Assembly (NCBI RefSeq): GCF_008123515.1 | Contig: NZ_VSSR01000006.1 | Location: forward strand, 1-64,000 | DNA from: Bradyrhizobium cytisi | GTDB taxonomy: Bacteria; Pseudomonadota; Alphaproteobacteria; Rhizobiales; Xanthobacteraceae | Reading direction: 5' to 3' | Length of the DNA stretch: 64,000 nucleotides | In this document: piece by piece, positions 18,008 to 26,852 of the stretch | How the letters are laid out: each line of letters begins with the position of its first letter | How positions within the stretch are numbered: position 1 is the first letter of the stretch | Notes under the pieces: generated by a model | Told to the model about the DNA's origin: nothing | The model's database searches: none | The model's input: the letters and a program-made list of their open reading frames with translations, nothing else | Program-made: the position numbers and the translations under genes

Positions 18008-19270
18008 TCAGAGCTTCTCGGCGCCTGCGCGGAACATGCCGATCACGAGCTCGCTGGCCCCGTCGATCGCGCGCCGCACGGTCGACCCGGTGCCGATTGC
18101 CTCGGCCGCATAGACCGGCGTCTCCACCGCGATATTGCCGCCGCGCCAGACCCTGACCACGCCTACCCGCTGCCCCTCCTGAACCGGCGCGCGGACCGGA
18201 CCGCTATAGATGATGCGCGCGATCAGCTTGTCGCCGCCGCTCTTGTGCACCATCACCTTCACCGGCTCTTTCGCAACGAGCTTCACCGAACGGCTCTCGC
18301 CGCCAAACACCTTGGCATAGCCGACCGGCTGGTCGGCCGCGATCAGCGTGCGGGTCTCGAAATTGCGAAAGCCCCATTCCAGCATCTTCTTGGCTTCGGT
18401 GGCGCGATCCTCGCTATCCTCAAGCCCGTTGACGACGACGATCAGTCGCGTGCCGTTCTGCACGGCCGAGCCGACCATGCCGTAGCCGCCTTCCTTGGTG
18501 TAGCCAGTCTTCAGGCCGTCAGCGCCTTCCATCGAATTGAGCAGCGGATTGCGGTTGGGCTGGCGGATCTTGTTCCAGGTGAACTCCTTCTCGCCGAACA
18601 GTTTGTAGAACTCGGGGAAGTCCAGGATGATGTGGCGGGCGAGCATGCCGAGCTCGCGCACCGTCATCTTGTTGCCGGGGTCGGGCAAGCCATTGGAGTT
18701 GGCGAAGGTCGATTTGGCCATGCCGAGCTCGCGGGCGCGCTTGGTCATGAAGTCGGATGCAAAGATCCGCTCGTTGCCGGCGATGCCTTCGGCGAGCGCG
18801 ATGCAGGCATCGTTGCCGCTCTGGATGATCGCGCCGTGCAGGAGGTCATCGACCGAAACCTTGCTGTTGATGGCCGCAAACATGGTCGAGCCACCGGAGG
18901 GCGCGCCGCCTTTGCGCCAGGCGTTCTCGCTGATCCGGTATTCGTCGGTCAGCTTGATGTCGCCCTTCTTGATCGCGTTGAACACGACCTCCGCGGTCAC
19001 GAGCTTCATCATGCTGGAGGGCGCGCGCAGCTCGTCGGCGTTCTTCTCGAACAGCACGCTGCCGCTGGAGGCCTCGATCAGGATCGCGGTGGGGGCGTCG
19101 CCGTCAAAGCCTGCATCTTCGGTTTTCTTGGCGCCCTGGACGCTCTGGTTGGCGGCGTAGAGCACCCCGCCCCAGCTGAGGCTCACCGCAATCGCCGCCG
19201 CGACCAGCCCGCGCGCCAGTGCTCCGGCCGACAATCCGGTATGACCGAGCGAGATGAGACGAAATGCCAT
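18008..19270 (-). CDS. D-alanyl-D-alanine carboxypeptidase
   Basis: A 420-residue penicillin-binding protein of the DacA/DacC type that trims peptidoglycan stem peptides. After a signal segment (GLVAAAIAVSLSWGGVLYAANQ) come the three active-site motifs: SMMK (within RAPSSMMKLVTAE), SGN (IIQSGNDACIALAEG) and KTG (GADGLKTGYTKEGGYG). The C-terminal part after residue 300 is the beta-rich stalk domain (VKLVAKEPVKVMVHKSGGD). It heads the operon reading into tmk. It is normally next to rlpA; here an epoxide hydrolase gene on the other strand lies between. Confidence 0.93.
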   Translation of the reverse strand: MAFRLISLGHTGLSAGALARGLVAAAIAVSLSWGGVLYAANQSVQGAKKTEDAGFDGDAPTAILIEASSGSVLFEKNADELRAPSSMMKLVTAEVVFNAIKKGDIKLTDEYRISENAWRKGGAPSGGSTMFAAINSKVSVDDLLHGAIIQSGNDACIALAEGIAGNERIFASDFMTKRARELGMAKSTFANSNGLPDPGNKMTVRELGMLARHIILDFPEFYKLFGEKEFTWNKIRQPNRNPLLNSMEGADGLKTGYTKEGGYGMVGSAVQNGTRLIVVVNGLEDSEDRATEAKKMLEWGFRNFETRTLIAADQPVGYAKVFGGESRSVKLVAKEPVKVMVHKSGGDKLIARIIYSGPVRAPVQEGQRVGVVRVWRGGNIAVETPVYAAEAIGTGSTVRRAIDGASELVIGMFRAGAEKL

Positions 19271-19423
19271 GGCGAAGCCCTGAGAGCGGCGTTCTAACAG
19301 TTGGCACCGGTGCGAACAACATGAGGATCGGTGCTTGCCTGCGAGATTGCACGATTCTCCTCGCGTCCCTATCGTGACATCTCATGTTTCTCGACCAAAC
19401 CCCTGAAACAAGGCGGAAAAGCG

Positions 19424-20380
19424 ATGTCCACCACGCGCGTGATCAAGGCCAACGGGATCGATCTCTTCATCCGCGAGGCCGGCCAGGGGCCGCTGGTGGT
19501 GCTGTGCCATGGCTGGCCGGAACTATCCTATTCCTGGCGGCACCAGATCCCGGTGCTCGCGGCTGCAGGCTTTCATGTCGTGGCCCCGGACATGCGCGGC
19601 TACGGCCAGAGTGCGGCGCCGCCTGACGTGACCGCCTATTCGATCTTCGACCTGGTAGGCGACGTCGTCGGCCTGGTCCAGGCGCTCGGCGCGACCAAGG
19701 CGATGGTGGTCGGCCACGACTGGGGTGCGCCGGTCGCCTGGCATGCGGCGCTGTTCCGCCCCGATATCTTTACGGCCGTTGCCGGCCTGAGCGTGCCGCC
19801 GCCATTCCGCGGACGCGGCAGGCCGCTCGAGCTGCTGCGCCAGGGCGGCATCACCAATTTCTACTGGCAGTACTTTCAGGCGCCCGGCGTCGCCGAGGCC
19901 GAGTTCGAGCATGACGTCGCCCGCACCATGCGTATCGTGCTCGGCGGGCGTGGACTTGCCGATCCGAACGCGGCGATGTTCGTGCAGGAGGGCAAGGGCT
20001 TTCTCGGCCAAGCCAGCACCGAGGAGCCGCTGCCGGCGTGGCTGAGCGAGGCCGATCTCGCCTATTTCACCGAAGCCTTCCGCAAGTCGGGATTCCGCGG
20101 CGGGCTGAACTGGTATCGCAACCTCGATCGCAATTGGGAGCTGACCGCGCCCTGGCAGGACGCGCAGATCCAGCAGCCCTCGCTTTTCATCGCAGGTGCG
20201 CAGGACGCCGTCATCACCGGCCTGATCGGCGCCAAGCGCGTCAACGAGCTGGAGCGCGTGCTGCCTAACCTGACGCGCAAACTGATCATCGAGGGCGCCG
20301 GCCATTGGGTGCAGCAGGAGCGGCCGAACGAGGTCAACGCCGCGCTCGTGAGCTTCCTGCGCGACGCGGCGTCGCGCTAG
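19424..20380 (+). CDS. epoxide hydrolase-like alpha/beta hydrolase
   Basis: A 318-residue alpha/beta hydrolase. ATG 19424 (MSTTRVIKANGIDLF) is chosen because AAGGCGG lies about eight bases upstream. Markers: the oxyanion motif LCHGWPELSYSWRHQ, the nucleophile elbow VVGHDWGAPVAWH where the Asp marks an epoxide hydrolase or dehalogenase and not an esterase, the acid in AGAQDAVITG, and the catalytic His in EGAGHWVQQERP. The cap region carries the Tyr residues expected of epoxide hydrolases (NFYWQYF). It stands alone on the plus strand between two minus-strand envelope genes. Confidence 0.88.
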   Translation: MSTTRVIKANGIDLFIREAGQGPLVVLCHGWPELSYSWRHQIPVLAAAGFHVVAPDMRGYGQSAAPPDVTAYSIFDLVGDVVGLVQALGATKAMVVGHDWGAPVAWHAALFRPDIFTAVAGLSVPPPFRGRGRPLELLRQGGITNFYWQYFQAPGVAEAEFEHDVARTMRIVLGGRGLADPNAAMFVQEGKGFLGQASTEEPLPAWLSEADLAYFTEAFRKSGFRGGLNWYRNLDRNWELTAPWQDAQIQQPSLFIAGAQDAVITGLIGAKRVNELERVLPNLTRKLIIEGAGHWVQQERPNEVNAALVSFLRDAASR

Positions 20381-20401
20381 GGGGCGCCTCGTATTCCGGG
20401 A

Positions 20402-21325
20402 TCAGTAGAGGCCGCGGCCGGTCAGGATGCTGCGGGCTTCGGCGGCGCCGTCACCGGAAGCCGCAGCGCTCCCGGCGGCATAGCGGCCGTCCTCGTCATA
20501 GGATACCTGGCGAGCATTCTGGAACGCGCGGCCCCGGCTGCGGCTCGAGGCCGACATCTCCGAGGTCGCATTGATCGAGGCGACGTCGGCCGAGGTGTTG
20601 CCGAGCGAATACGGCCGCCCCTCCGGCATCGGGACATCGCCCCGGATGGCGCCGCGGCTCGACGACAGCTCCGGCACGAACGGCCGCGCCGAGGCGACCC
20701 GGACCATCGAGGGCGACGGCGCGGGAACACCGGTGCGCAAGGTCGCCATCAGCTGGCGGTCGTCGGAGCCTTCGAGCGGCGCCCGGCCGACATATTCGAC
20801 GCGGACCCTGGCAACGCCATTGCCTTTGAATTCAAGCAGTTCAGCGGCCTTGTTCGAGACGTCGATGAGGCGGTTGCCGTGATAGGGCCCGCGGTCATTG
20901 ACGCGGACGACCAGCGACTTGCCGTTCGACAGGTTGGTGACCCGCGCATAGGACGGCATCGGCAGGGTCGGATGTGCCGCCGTCAGCGAGCCCATGTCGA
21001 ACACTTCGCCATTAGCGGTCTGGCGGCCATGGAAATCGTCACCGTACCAGGACGCCAGGCCCTCGGCGCGATAGTTGACGTCCTCCTCCGGCACGTAGGT
21101 CCGGCCTGCAACCATATAGGGCTTGCCGACGCGATAGGTGCCGCCGCCCTTGGGGACGGGATCGCCCCAGGCCACGACTCGCGGGCTCGAGGACACGCCG
21201 TATTTGGGATCGACCCGGCTGGCGAACTTGTTGGACGAGGCGCAATTGGCGAGCGCCAGGCAGGTGGCGACCGCCGCGACGCTCCGCGCCGCCCGCACCA
21301 CCGAATCTGACCGTCGGATTCCCAT
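20402..21325 (-). CDS. rlpA: RlpA-like septal lytic transglycosylase, lipoprotein
   Basis: A 307-residue protein starting at ATG 21325 (MGIRRSDSVVRAARS). The signal ends in the lipobox LANC, so it should be a lipoprotein. The double-psi barrel is clear: GLASWYGDDFHGRQTANGEVFD, then AHPTLPMPSYARVTNLSNGKSLVVRVNDRGPY with the catalytic-type Asp, and NRLIDVSNKAAELLEF. A C-terminal SPOR domain, found in many RlpA proteins, is not visible; instead the last 120 residues are Ser/Arg/Ala-rich and probably disordered. It acts on peptidoglycan at the division site. Confidence 0.9.
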   Translation of the reverse strand: MGIRRSDSVVRAARSVAAVATCLALANCASSNKFASRVDPKYGVSSSPRVVAWGDPVPKGGGTYRVGKPYMVAGRTYVPEEDVNYRAEGLASWYGDDFHGRQTANGEVFDMGSLTAAHPTLPMPSYARVTNLSNGKSLVVRVNDRGPYHGNRLIDVSNKAAELLEFKGNGVARVRVEYVGRAPLEGSDDRQLMATLRTGVPAPSPSMVRVASARPFVPELSSSRGAIRGDVPMPEGRPYSLGNTSADVASINATSEMSASSRSRGRAFQNARQVSYDEDGRYAAGSAAASGDGAAEARSILTGRGLY

Positions 21326-21691
21326 TCGCCCCAAATACCATTTCGCCGGAGCCGGCCCCAACCCGCTTGCCTGCAGGGAGTGCCTTCCGGACCTCAAGCT
21401 CCGAGGCGGCCCACCACCGTCTCAGAGGCGGTAACGATAACGCAACCCGAACACGGCGGAAATGGGGAGCCCACAGTGTTCGCGCCGGGATGGTAAACAG
21501 GACGTTTGGCATTCTCCGCTGATCTACGGAGCGCGAGGGCTTCGGCACCGCCTCCTTTGTGCCAGACCCGCACAAGCTGTTGCGCCAAAAGCTCACTCCA
21601 CCCCCATTGTCGCCGGCTTCACTGGAATTCTTTTGACTGTGCAAGGCCGCCCGCGTTTTCTCAGCTGCAGGGGCGGGATTGGAATTTAACG
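21326..21691. other. intergenic stretch upstream of rlpA, no gene seen
   Basis: Divergent region between rlpA (minus) and a small membrane protein gene (plus). It must hold both promoters, but no motif is clear enough to place. Confidence 0.4.
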
Positions 21692-21781
21692 ATGATCGAG
21701 ACGGTTTCGGCACTGATGGGTCTGGTAAGCGCGGGGATCTTTTTGGCCCACGCGTTTGAAGGCTACCGCACGAGGGCCTGA
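21692..21781 (+). CDS. 29-residue single-helix membrane protein
   Basis: ATG 21692 opens a short frame MIETVSALMGLVSAGIF followed by LAHAFEGYRTRA. Residues 5-20 form one hydrophobic helix with a basic end outside it. Similar miniproteins with an AHAF or AHAI core and a short polar tail recur in this window (26853-26936). A weak AT-rich stretch precedes the start. No function known. Confidence 0.5.
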   Translation: MIETVSALMGLVSAGIFLAHAFEGYRTRA

Positions 21782-21882
21782 CGGCACGCGCGGGCGACAT
21801 TGCATCACCTCTTCATGGCGGTAGGTTCGGACAATCTTAATCAATCCGATCGAGCATCAAGGACGAGAGCGGCAGGTGTCCC

Positions 21883-21981
21883 ATGCGCAAACATGACCTC
21901 GTGTCCGACGGCTTTCTGGCACTGACCGCAGGCGGTCTGGTCCTGCTCTGCTCGAGCCTCGTCGCCCTGGCCTTCGGCTAA
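21883..21981 (+). CDS. 32-residue single-helix membrane protein
   Basis: The frame MRKHDLVSDGFLALTAGG continues LVLLCSSLVALAFG and stops. The last 20 residues form one strongly hydrophobic segment and the head is polar, so an inner membrane miniprotein is likely. GGCAGG eight bases before the ATG may serve as ribosome site. Confidence 0.45.
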   Translation: MRKHDLVSDGFLALTAGGLVLLCSSLVALAFG

Positions 21982-22081
21982 TCCTCGTAACCTTCGTAGT
22001 CTCTGGCATCGTCGTCGTCGACAAGTTCAGCGACGCCACCGCGTTCAGGCAGGCCGAGTGCAGGCAGGCCGAGTGAAGTGA

Positions 22082-22408
22082 TCAATCGCCGGCTTTGCTC
22101 GCTGCGGCTGCGACCTGCGCCAGCGCCTGGTGCAGGCATTCCTGAAGCTTCTGCGCGACCTGCTCGCGCGAAATCCCCTTCGCCGCGAGATCGCTCGATA
22201 CCTTGCTCAAGGTCATCGTCTGGTTGGCCAGATTGTCCGTGACAAGCGCCGTCGCGTAAGCTGCTGCCGCATCGGCGCTGAGTCCGAGCTGACCAGCGGC
22301 CCAGAGCCCGAGCAGCTTGTTGGACCGGGCTGCGGCCTTGAACATGAGCTCCTCGTCGTGGGCGAATTTGGCCTCGAAGCCCTGCTCGCGCTTGTCGAAC
22401 GTGGTCAT
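22082..22408 (-). CDS. DUF1476 protein, F1-ATPase inhibitor zeta subunit
   Basis: A 108-residue protein MTTFDKREQGFEAKFAHDEEL. It matches DUF1476 over its whole length: a charged N-terminal inhibitory stretch, then ARSNKLLGLWAAGQLGLS and a four-helix body. In alphaproteobacteria this family is the zeta inhibitor that binds the F1 motor of ATP synthase and blocks ATP hydrolysis. The family call is from motif memory. It lies 22 bp downstream of the next small gene and may share its transcript. Confidence 0.85.
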   Translation of the reverse strand: MTTFDKREQGFEAKFAHDEELMFKAAARSNKLLGLWAAGQLGLSADAAAAYATALVTDNLANQTMTLSKVSSDLAAKGISREQVAQKLQECLHQALAQVAAAASKAGD

Positions 22409-22430
22409 GACCGATCGGTCCCGTTGGCCG

Positions 22431-22622
22431 TCAGACCTTGGCCGCGGCCGCCTCTCGGGCCAGCCGCTCGGCCTTCAGCCGTTCCCGATTCTCATAAAAC
22501 GCCTTCTGCGCGGCCTCGTGGTCGCGCATGGCCTTCTCGGCCTCGACGCGGCGCGCCGCATCGCGCGCCTGGCGCTGTTCAGGGGTCAGCGGTTTGCGTC
22601 GGAAGGAAAGATCTTCTGTCAT
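22431..22622 (-). CDS. small charged helical hypothetical protein, 63 aa
   Basis: Starts at ATG 22622 (MTEDLSFRRKPLTPEQ). The rest is almost one long charged helix (RQARDAARRVEAEKAMRDHE, then KAFYENRERLKAERLAREAA), suggesting a coiled coil. It ends 22 bp before the DUF1476 start on the same strand. The open frame extends farther upstream but without a better start. A copy of the 25-bp repeat lies 67 bp upstream of the start. Confidence 0.65.
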   Translation of the reverse strand: MTEDLSFRRKPLTPEQRQARDAARRVEAEKAMRDHEAAQKAFYENRERLKAERLAREAAAAKV

Positions 22623-23148
22623 GGCAAGAGAACGCGACGATGAGGAAAAAGTTCCGTGTGGCGCGCCGGCCGGACATGCCGAAAGATCGAAAACAACCCC
22701 ATGCACAGTAGCCCATGCCTGTTGGATCAAGGACTTGTGCGCCGACGCCAGGCATTCCCGCAAAAACCATTTGACGCGTCGGGCAAAACAGTGGCAAAAT
22801 GCGATTATTCCGAAATCAAAAATCACGTGTCCGTCTGCTGATACCAGCATGAGCAGAATTGGTCGCCCGGGGCGCGGAGATCAAGACTGCTTTCGATGCG
22901 TGGCACGGGAAGCGGCAACGAGGGTACGTCAAGGCCGGGCGCGAGATGAGCCGAGCCCAGGGCAACTCTTCCACGTTCGGAGCGTCCTCCGCGAAACGCA
23001 GGCGAACCCGTCTCCCACGCAACGCAAATCTCGGACGATGAAACGGTCCTGAAACAATTGCCGCGTATGATTAGCGGTATTTCTGAAGAAGTTTGCTACT
23101 CGGGGTATCCCATTTCATTGCGATCTGTCTCTTTTTGGAGGCGCAACC
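22623..23148. other. intergenic stretch with one repeat copy
   Basis: No convincing gene on either strand. It contains the second copy of the 25-bp repeat (22689-22713). Base composition falls toward the right, where lower-GC small genes begin. Confidence 0.45.
22689..22713 (-). repeat. 25-bp repeat, copy 2
   Basis: Identical, on the minus strand, to 3392-3416 over 25 bases (reads GGCTACTGTGCATGGGG then GTTGTTTTC). It points toward the gene starting at 22622, 67 bp away. Exact identity over 25 bases between two unrelated intergenic sites indicates a dispersed element. Confidence 0.7.
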
Positions 23149-23346
23149 ATGGATTTGAGAACAGAGATTGCGGTCGGCGCGCGTTTCAAGCTCAGCGACC
23201 TCGGAACAATTCGTTGCCCGGAATTGGCTGGCAAGGCTGGCATCGTTGTCGCCACAAGCTCTCGGACGACCGGCATCACCATTCTGTTCGATGGTGCCAA
23301 ACGACCTACCGTTTTGCACAGGGACTACATCAGCCCAAGCTTGTAA
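23149..23346 (+). CDS. small hypothetical protein, 65 aa
   Basis: ATG 23149 with GGAGG ten bases upstream. The product MDLRTEIAVGARFKLSD continues through CPELAGKAGIVVATS and ILFDGAKRPTVLHRDYIS, which reads like a single small beta barrel (SH3-like or KOW-like). No catalytic motif. It sits at the left end of a stretch of isolated small plus-strand genes. Confidence 0.6.
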   Translation: MDLRTEIAVGARFKLSDLGTIRCPELAGKAGIVVATSSRTTGITILFDGAKRPTVLHRDYISPSL

Positions 23347-23544
23347 GAGGATGAACATCGCTCCGTCCCACTATTGGGCCCATCTAATGAGGTACCCAAA
23401 AAGGTCGTCAGGATAGCTGGCGCGTCTTGATTTGGTCCGTGTACAGGCGTAAATGCGTCGCGGCTTCGTACCGACTTCTTCCAATTTCCCCGCTTCAGTA
23501 GGTTTGTAATCTCCACTAGGTCACCTCGGATGGGGGCGAGACTC

Positions 23545-23715
23545 ATGGAAATATTTCGCGCCGAGAAGATTTGCGTTGTCGAGGACAACTCAAGCAAACC
23601 CTGCCGAATCTGCGGCCAGAAAATGAAGCTTGTACGAACGGTGGTGGACTCTGACAGTGGAGACATCACTCACATGTTCGAATGCCCGTGCGGCAAGCGC
23701 CTCTGGGACGACTGA
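23545..23715 (+). CDS. zinc-ribbon miniprotein, 56 aa
   Basis: Starts MEIFRAEKICVVEDNSS and carries two metal-binding pairs, KPCRICGQKM and ECPCGKRLW, 27 residues apart. The spacing fits a zinc ribbon. An ATG at 23530 in the same frame has no ribosome site; ATG 23545 follows a GGGGGCGAG run. A second zinc-ribbon miniprotein gene follows 200 bp later on the same strand. Role unknown; zinc ribbons of this size usually bind nucleic acid or protein. Confidence 0.6.
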   Translation: MEIFRAEKICVVEDNSSKPCRICGQKMKLVRTVVDSDSGDITHMFECPCGKRLWDD

Positions 23716-23921
23716 GGCGTAGCCCCGCACCAATTGTACAGAAGGGCGCCCCGCAACGGCTGGATGACGCACCGCCGACGGCTGAGGCGGTAAAGGCTGG
23801 GCGGCCGGTTCGCGCTGGCGGGGCCTTTGCCAAATTCCGATAATCCTCAGTAGTTCACCGGGGCTGTGATCAGCATCGTCCAAAACTATGCTGCCACGCC
23901 TGTGAGCGTGAGCGCTGGGTA

Positions 23922-24086
23922 ATGGCCGACGGCCGAACGAGGGACATTCCACCTATCCTCATCTGCAATAAGTGCGGGCGGCCGATGGATTATCTTGCGA
24001 CACTGCCACAGATTGCAAACCTGCCAGCAGTACATGCTTACAGATGCTTGCCGTGCTTCCGGGTCGACACAATCGAGTTGGAGTAA
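23922..24086 (+). CDS. zinc-ribbon miniprotein, 54 aa
   Basis: ATG 23922 opens MADGRTRDIPPILICNKCGR, followed by 25 residues and then YRCLPCFRVDTIELE. The two CxxC pairs (CNKC and CLPC) make a four-Cys zinc site. The ribosome site is weak (GAGCG). It is not alike in sequence to the preceding zinc-ribbon protein apart from the Cys pairs. Confidence 0.55.
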   Translation: MADGRTRDIPPILICNKCGRPMDYLATLPQIANLPAVHAYRCLPCFRVDTIELE

Positions 24087-24468
24087 GGCTGCTCAAATCC
24101 TTCGGTCACCTCCTCTTTCGATAGCCTTGATGCAAGCTGCTGTTGTCGCGCTCGAAGTCGGGCCGAACATCAGCGCCGCGAAACGTTGGCGGACCGGTGC
24201 CAGTGCCGTCCTTTCTGCGTAATAAGAACGTACTTGATGATCTCGTGCGACTTCTGCAACACGCCGAGTTTGCCCCGAGCTTAGTGCCCCCTGTTATTGA
24301 GGTCCCTCTCTTCAACTGCCATCATGCCGCTCCCTGCCTATGGCCGTGTTCCAACGCCCCATAGATCAATTCACGCAGCACGTGTGATATCTTAAATTCC
24401 GTCAATGCAGAAACCGCAGCTGGCGGCTGACGTTCGACCGTTGTGGGGCGCAGCTACTGGAGACAGAC
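24087..24468. other. intergenic stretch, no gene seen
   Basis: Frames of up to about 70 codons exist but they lack ribosome sites and plausible composition. Nothing recognisable. Confidence 0.4.
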
Positions 24469-24768
24469 ATGAAGCTCATAGCAAGCGCAATCGTCATCGC
24501 GCTCGCAACGTCGTCTGCGATGGCGGCGCCGCAAACCGGCCGGCTGGACCTCTCGGTTTCGGTTCCGAGTGCGCAGAACTCGGGCGCCGGGATTCCAGGC
24601 TTTGCTGGAAACAAGAATGGTCCCGCTGTGCATCGAGGGATGACAGTTGGTTCCACTGCGGCGAAGGACCAGGCGAACCCGGCCATCAAGAATCAGGACA
24701 CGGCAGAGATTGCGGGCTTGCCGGGAAGTAAGAGCGGGCCGCCCGCCAAGCCGCACGGGGGCTTGTAA
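24469..24768 (+). CDS. small secreted protein, 99 aa
   Basis: A signal peptide MKLIASAIVIALATSSAMAA is clear, with GGAGACAGAC just before the ATG. The mature part of about 78 residues is rich in Gly, Pro, Asn and Lys and has a loose repeat: GIPGFAGNKNGPAV near the start and GLPGSKSGPPAKPHGG at the end, an internal echo of the pattern G-hydrophobic-PG-x-GP. No Cys. It is followed by a strong terminator, so it is probably a single-gene transcript. Function unknown. Confidence 0.7.
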   Translation: MKLIASAIVIALATSSAMAAPQTGRLDLSVSVPSAQNSGAGIPGFAGNKNGPAVHRGMTVGSTAAKDQANPAIKNQDTAEIAGLPGSKSGPPAKPHGGL

Positions 24769-24788
24769 GGCGCCTTCCTAAGAAGGTT

Positions 24789-24827
24789 CGAACCCGCGGG
24801 GAGAAATCCGCCGCGGGTTTTTGTTTC
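24789..24827 (+). terminator. rho-independent terminator
   Basis: AACCCGCGG (24791-24799) pairs with CCGCGGGTT (24811-24819), followed by TTTTGTTT. It lies 20 bp after the stop of the small secreted protein gene. Confidence 0.85.
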
Positions 24828-25039
24828 GATACCAGAGTTAGCCGCTGTCGTGGAACGCTGCAGACCAATCATCCACAAGGGAGGCCCCTATAACAACTCA
24901 TCGCGCAGCGTAACTGCGGAAGACTCGATTACGTAATTTCGGTGACGCTGCACTTTACTAGCACTGGCAGCAGTGACGACAGAGGGCAGCTGATTAATGC
25001 TCTCAGCTCCGGCTGAAGCCGCGCCCCTCCCCGATGCCA

Positions 25040-25783
25040 TCAGCTTCCCTTGGATGCGGTCCCTGACTGCGCCCCGCCAAGGCCGGGGTTGATAGCCAGC
25101 GACGCTCCCGCGGCGCCGCCGGCTTCATAGGCCGTCATCGACACCATCCGGCCGCTGCTGCGCTGGGTCCGGAGCTTGAGGTCGAGCTTGTCGAACTCTG
25201 CATCGACCACCGAGGTCTTGAGGACGACCAGCCCGCGGCCGGTGCCTTCGTTGACCTGATCGCGACCAGCCTTGATCGCCACCAGCCTGTGCGCGATCGA
25301 CGCCACCATCCCGAGCGCGAAGGAGGCATTGGCCAGATGCCGCTGCTGGTGCCGGAACCGGGCGTAGTCGATCGAGGTCTTGAAGCGGCCAAGCTCGGCG
25401 CGCACGGCGCCGTCGATTAATTCGGCCAGATAATGCGCGACCTCGACATCCGCGCCGAGACCGAAGAACACATAGCTGTTCTCGCTGGCCGCGTTCTTCT
25501 CGCGCCAGACCCGACAATCGCAGAAATGAGCGATCGCGCCGATGCAGTCGTCCAGAGGAATTCGCTTCTTGCGATGGGTCTCGTAGACCCTCCGCTCGCA
25601 CGGCGAGGCGCGCAGCTCGATGTCGGAGAGCGACAAATCGTGGCGATCCAACAGCTCGGCAACCTTGGCGGCAGCCGACAGCGCCTCGTCCTCCGTGCAG
25701 CCGTTGGCGATGGTCTTGGCGCGCAATGCCTGAATGCGAAGCTTCAGCTTGTCGAGCGTGGCCGGATTGAACGTCTGATTCAC
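25040..25783 (-). CDS. DUF2786 family protein
   Basis: A 247-residue protein. Residues 9-55 (TLDKLKLRIQALRAKTIANG and EDEALSAAAKVAELLDRHDLSLSDIELR) are a DUF2786 domain, common in phage and accessory loci. The rest contains IGAIAHFCDCRVWRE, YVFFGLGADVEVAHYLAEL and FRHQQRHLANASFALGMV, matching the second domain usually joined to it. A TTGACA lies on the same strand at 25846-25851 with a TACGAC-like -10 seventeen bases on, a possible promoter that overlaps the tRNA-derived repeat. Function unknown. Confidence 0.7.
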   Translation of the reverse strand: MNQTFNPATLDKLKLRIQALRAKTIANGCTEDEALSAAAKVAELLDRHDLSLSDIELRASPCERRVYETHRKKRIPLDDCIGAIAHFCDCRVWREKNAASENSYVFFGLGADVEVAHYLAELIDGAVRAELGRFKTSIDYARFRHQQRHLANASFALGMVASIAHRLVAIKAGRDQVNEGTGRGLVVLKTSVVDAEFDKLDLKLRTQRSSGRMVSMTAYEAGGAAGASLAINPGLGGAQSGTASKGS

Positions 25784-25827
25784 CGATCACCTGCCCGGGA
25801 AAGCCCGACCGACATACCCCGGTCGTA

Positions 25828-25841
25828 TGGCGGAAGGGGTG
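25828..25841. repeat. distal copy of the tRNA-Ser 3' end, candidate att site
   Basis: TGGCGGAAGGGGTG is identical to 31688-31701, which encodes the last 14 nt of tRNA-Ser. Match begins exactly at the CCA end. Confidence 0.6.
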
Positions 25842-25852
25842 TCTTGTCAACC
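25834..25852. repeat. 19-bp element also found at 29602-29620
   Basis: AAGGGGTGTCTTGTCAACC here and AAGGGGTGTCCTGTCAACC at 29602 differ at one base. The left part overlaps the tRNA-derived repeat. On the minus strand both read GGTTGACA..., so a shared promoter element is an alternative to an att half-site. Confidence 0.55.
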
Positions 25853-26337
25853 TTGCTGATATTGCACACTTTTTCCGCACGCGCCGCTCGCAATCTACGG
25901 TCCTAGCCACAGTCCTTTTCGCGGCCTCGCGACCGTAGTTTGCGGCCAACTCGCGCTGTTCCGCCGGGCATCCTGCTCTCCTCCGTCAGCTCCAGGCAGA
26001 TGCGCTCCATGCGCGCGAGTTCGTCGATCCCGTGATATCGCCCCATGCGGCCGATCAGACTCCGGCGGAGCATACGATCGTCAGGTCATCCGAATGCTCG
26101 GCAGACCAGCATCTGTCCAATCGCTAGCCGGAGCAAGGCGGATACACCGGCGCAGGATTCGTCGAGGCCGGACCACTCCCCTCGGGTGAGGTCGAATACA
26201 GGATTACCGCGGCGGGCCGCGCTGCCTTGTCCTGATCCGCCTTGTCTGGGGAAAAGCGCCGTTAGGTCAGCCGGTCTGTATTTTTCGAATCTGACACAAG
26301 CCATCAGCTGCTTGCGGCTGAATTGCGGAGCACGTAA
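25853..26337. other. intergenic stretch, no gene seen
   Basis: No frame with a convincing start and family resemblance. Lower GC than the housekeeping regions. Confidence 0.4.
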
Positions 26338-26496
26338 GTGGGTCGGCTTTCAATAGGTCTTTTGATCGTGACAGGTTTGCTGCTCACCGCCTATTTCGGC
26401 TTGTTGGCTTGGCGCATTTCAGACGACAAAGACCTCGACATCACGGGTGGAATTCCGCACGACACATACGGATGGAAGCCGAGGTCCGCTAACTGA
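26338..26496 (+). CDS. 52-residue single-helix membrane protein
   Basis: GTG 26338 with GGAG seven bases upstream opens MGRLSIGLLIVTGLLLTAYF, continuing GLLAWRISDDKDLD and ending GWKPRSAN. One hydrophobic helix (residues 5-25) is followed by an acidic then polar tail. The good ribosome spacing supports the GTG start. Confidence 0.5.
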   Translation: MGRLSIGLLIVTGLLLTAYFGLLAWRISDDKDLDITGGIPHDTYGWKPRSAN

Positions 26497-26852
26497 TCGG
26501 CCGCCCATTGCGCTCTCCCTGCGCTGGACCTCCTGTTCGGCCCAACGGTTCGGCTTCGCCGGCACTTGGGAAATATACGGGTTGACCGCCTCTGGGCAAT
26601 GACCGCGAGCCGATGCTGTCCAATCGGGACACGCCTCCCGCTCATGAATGGCGTGGAGCGACCTTTTGCCTGGGCGCGGCGGCAAGGTGTTTCGTCGTGC
26701 TATCGTTGGTAGGACTACTGGCGTCGGGGGTGTGGATAGGTCCGGTGTAACGCCCACGATCGGACTCCCAATCCGCATCGGACACTTGCAGAGAAGCTGT
26801 CGAACCTCACGGCGACAGCGAGGCGCAAATCTATTCCTTCTGAGGCGGAGCC

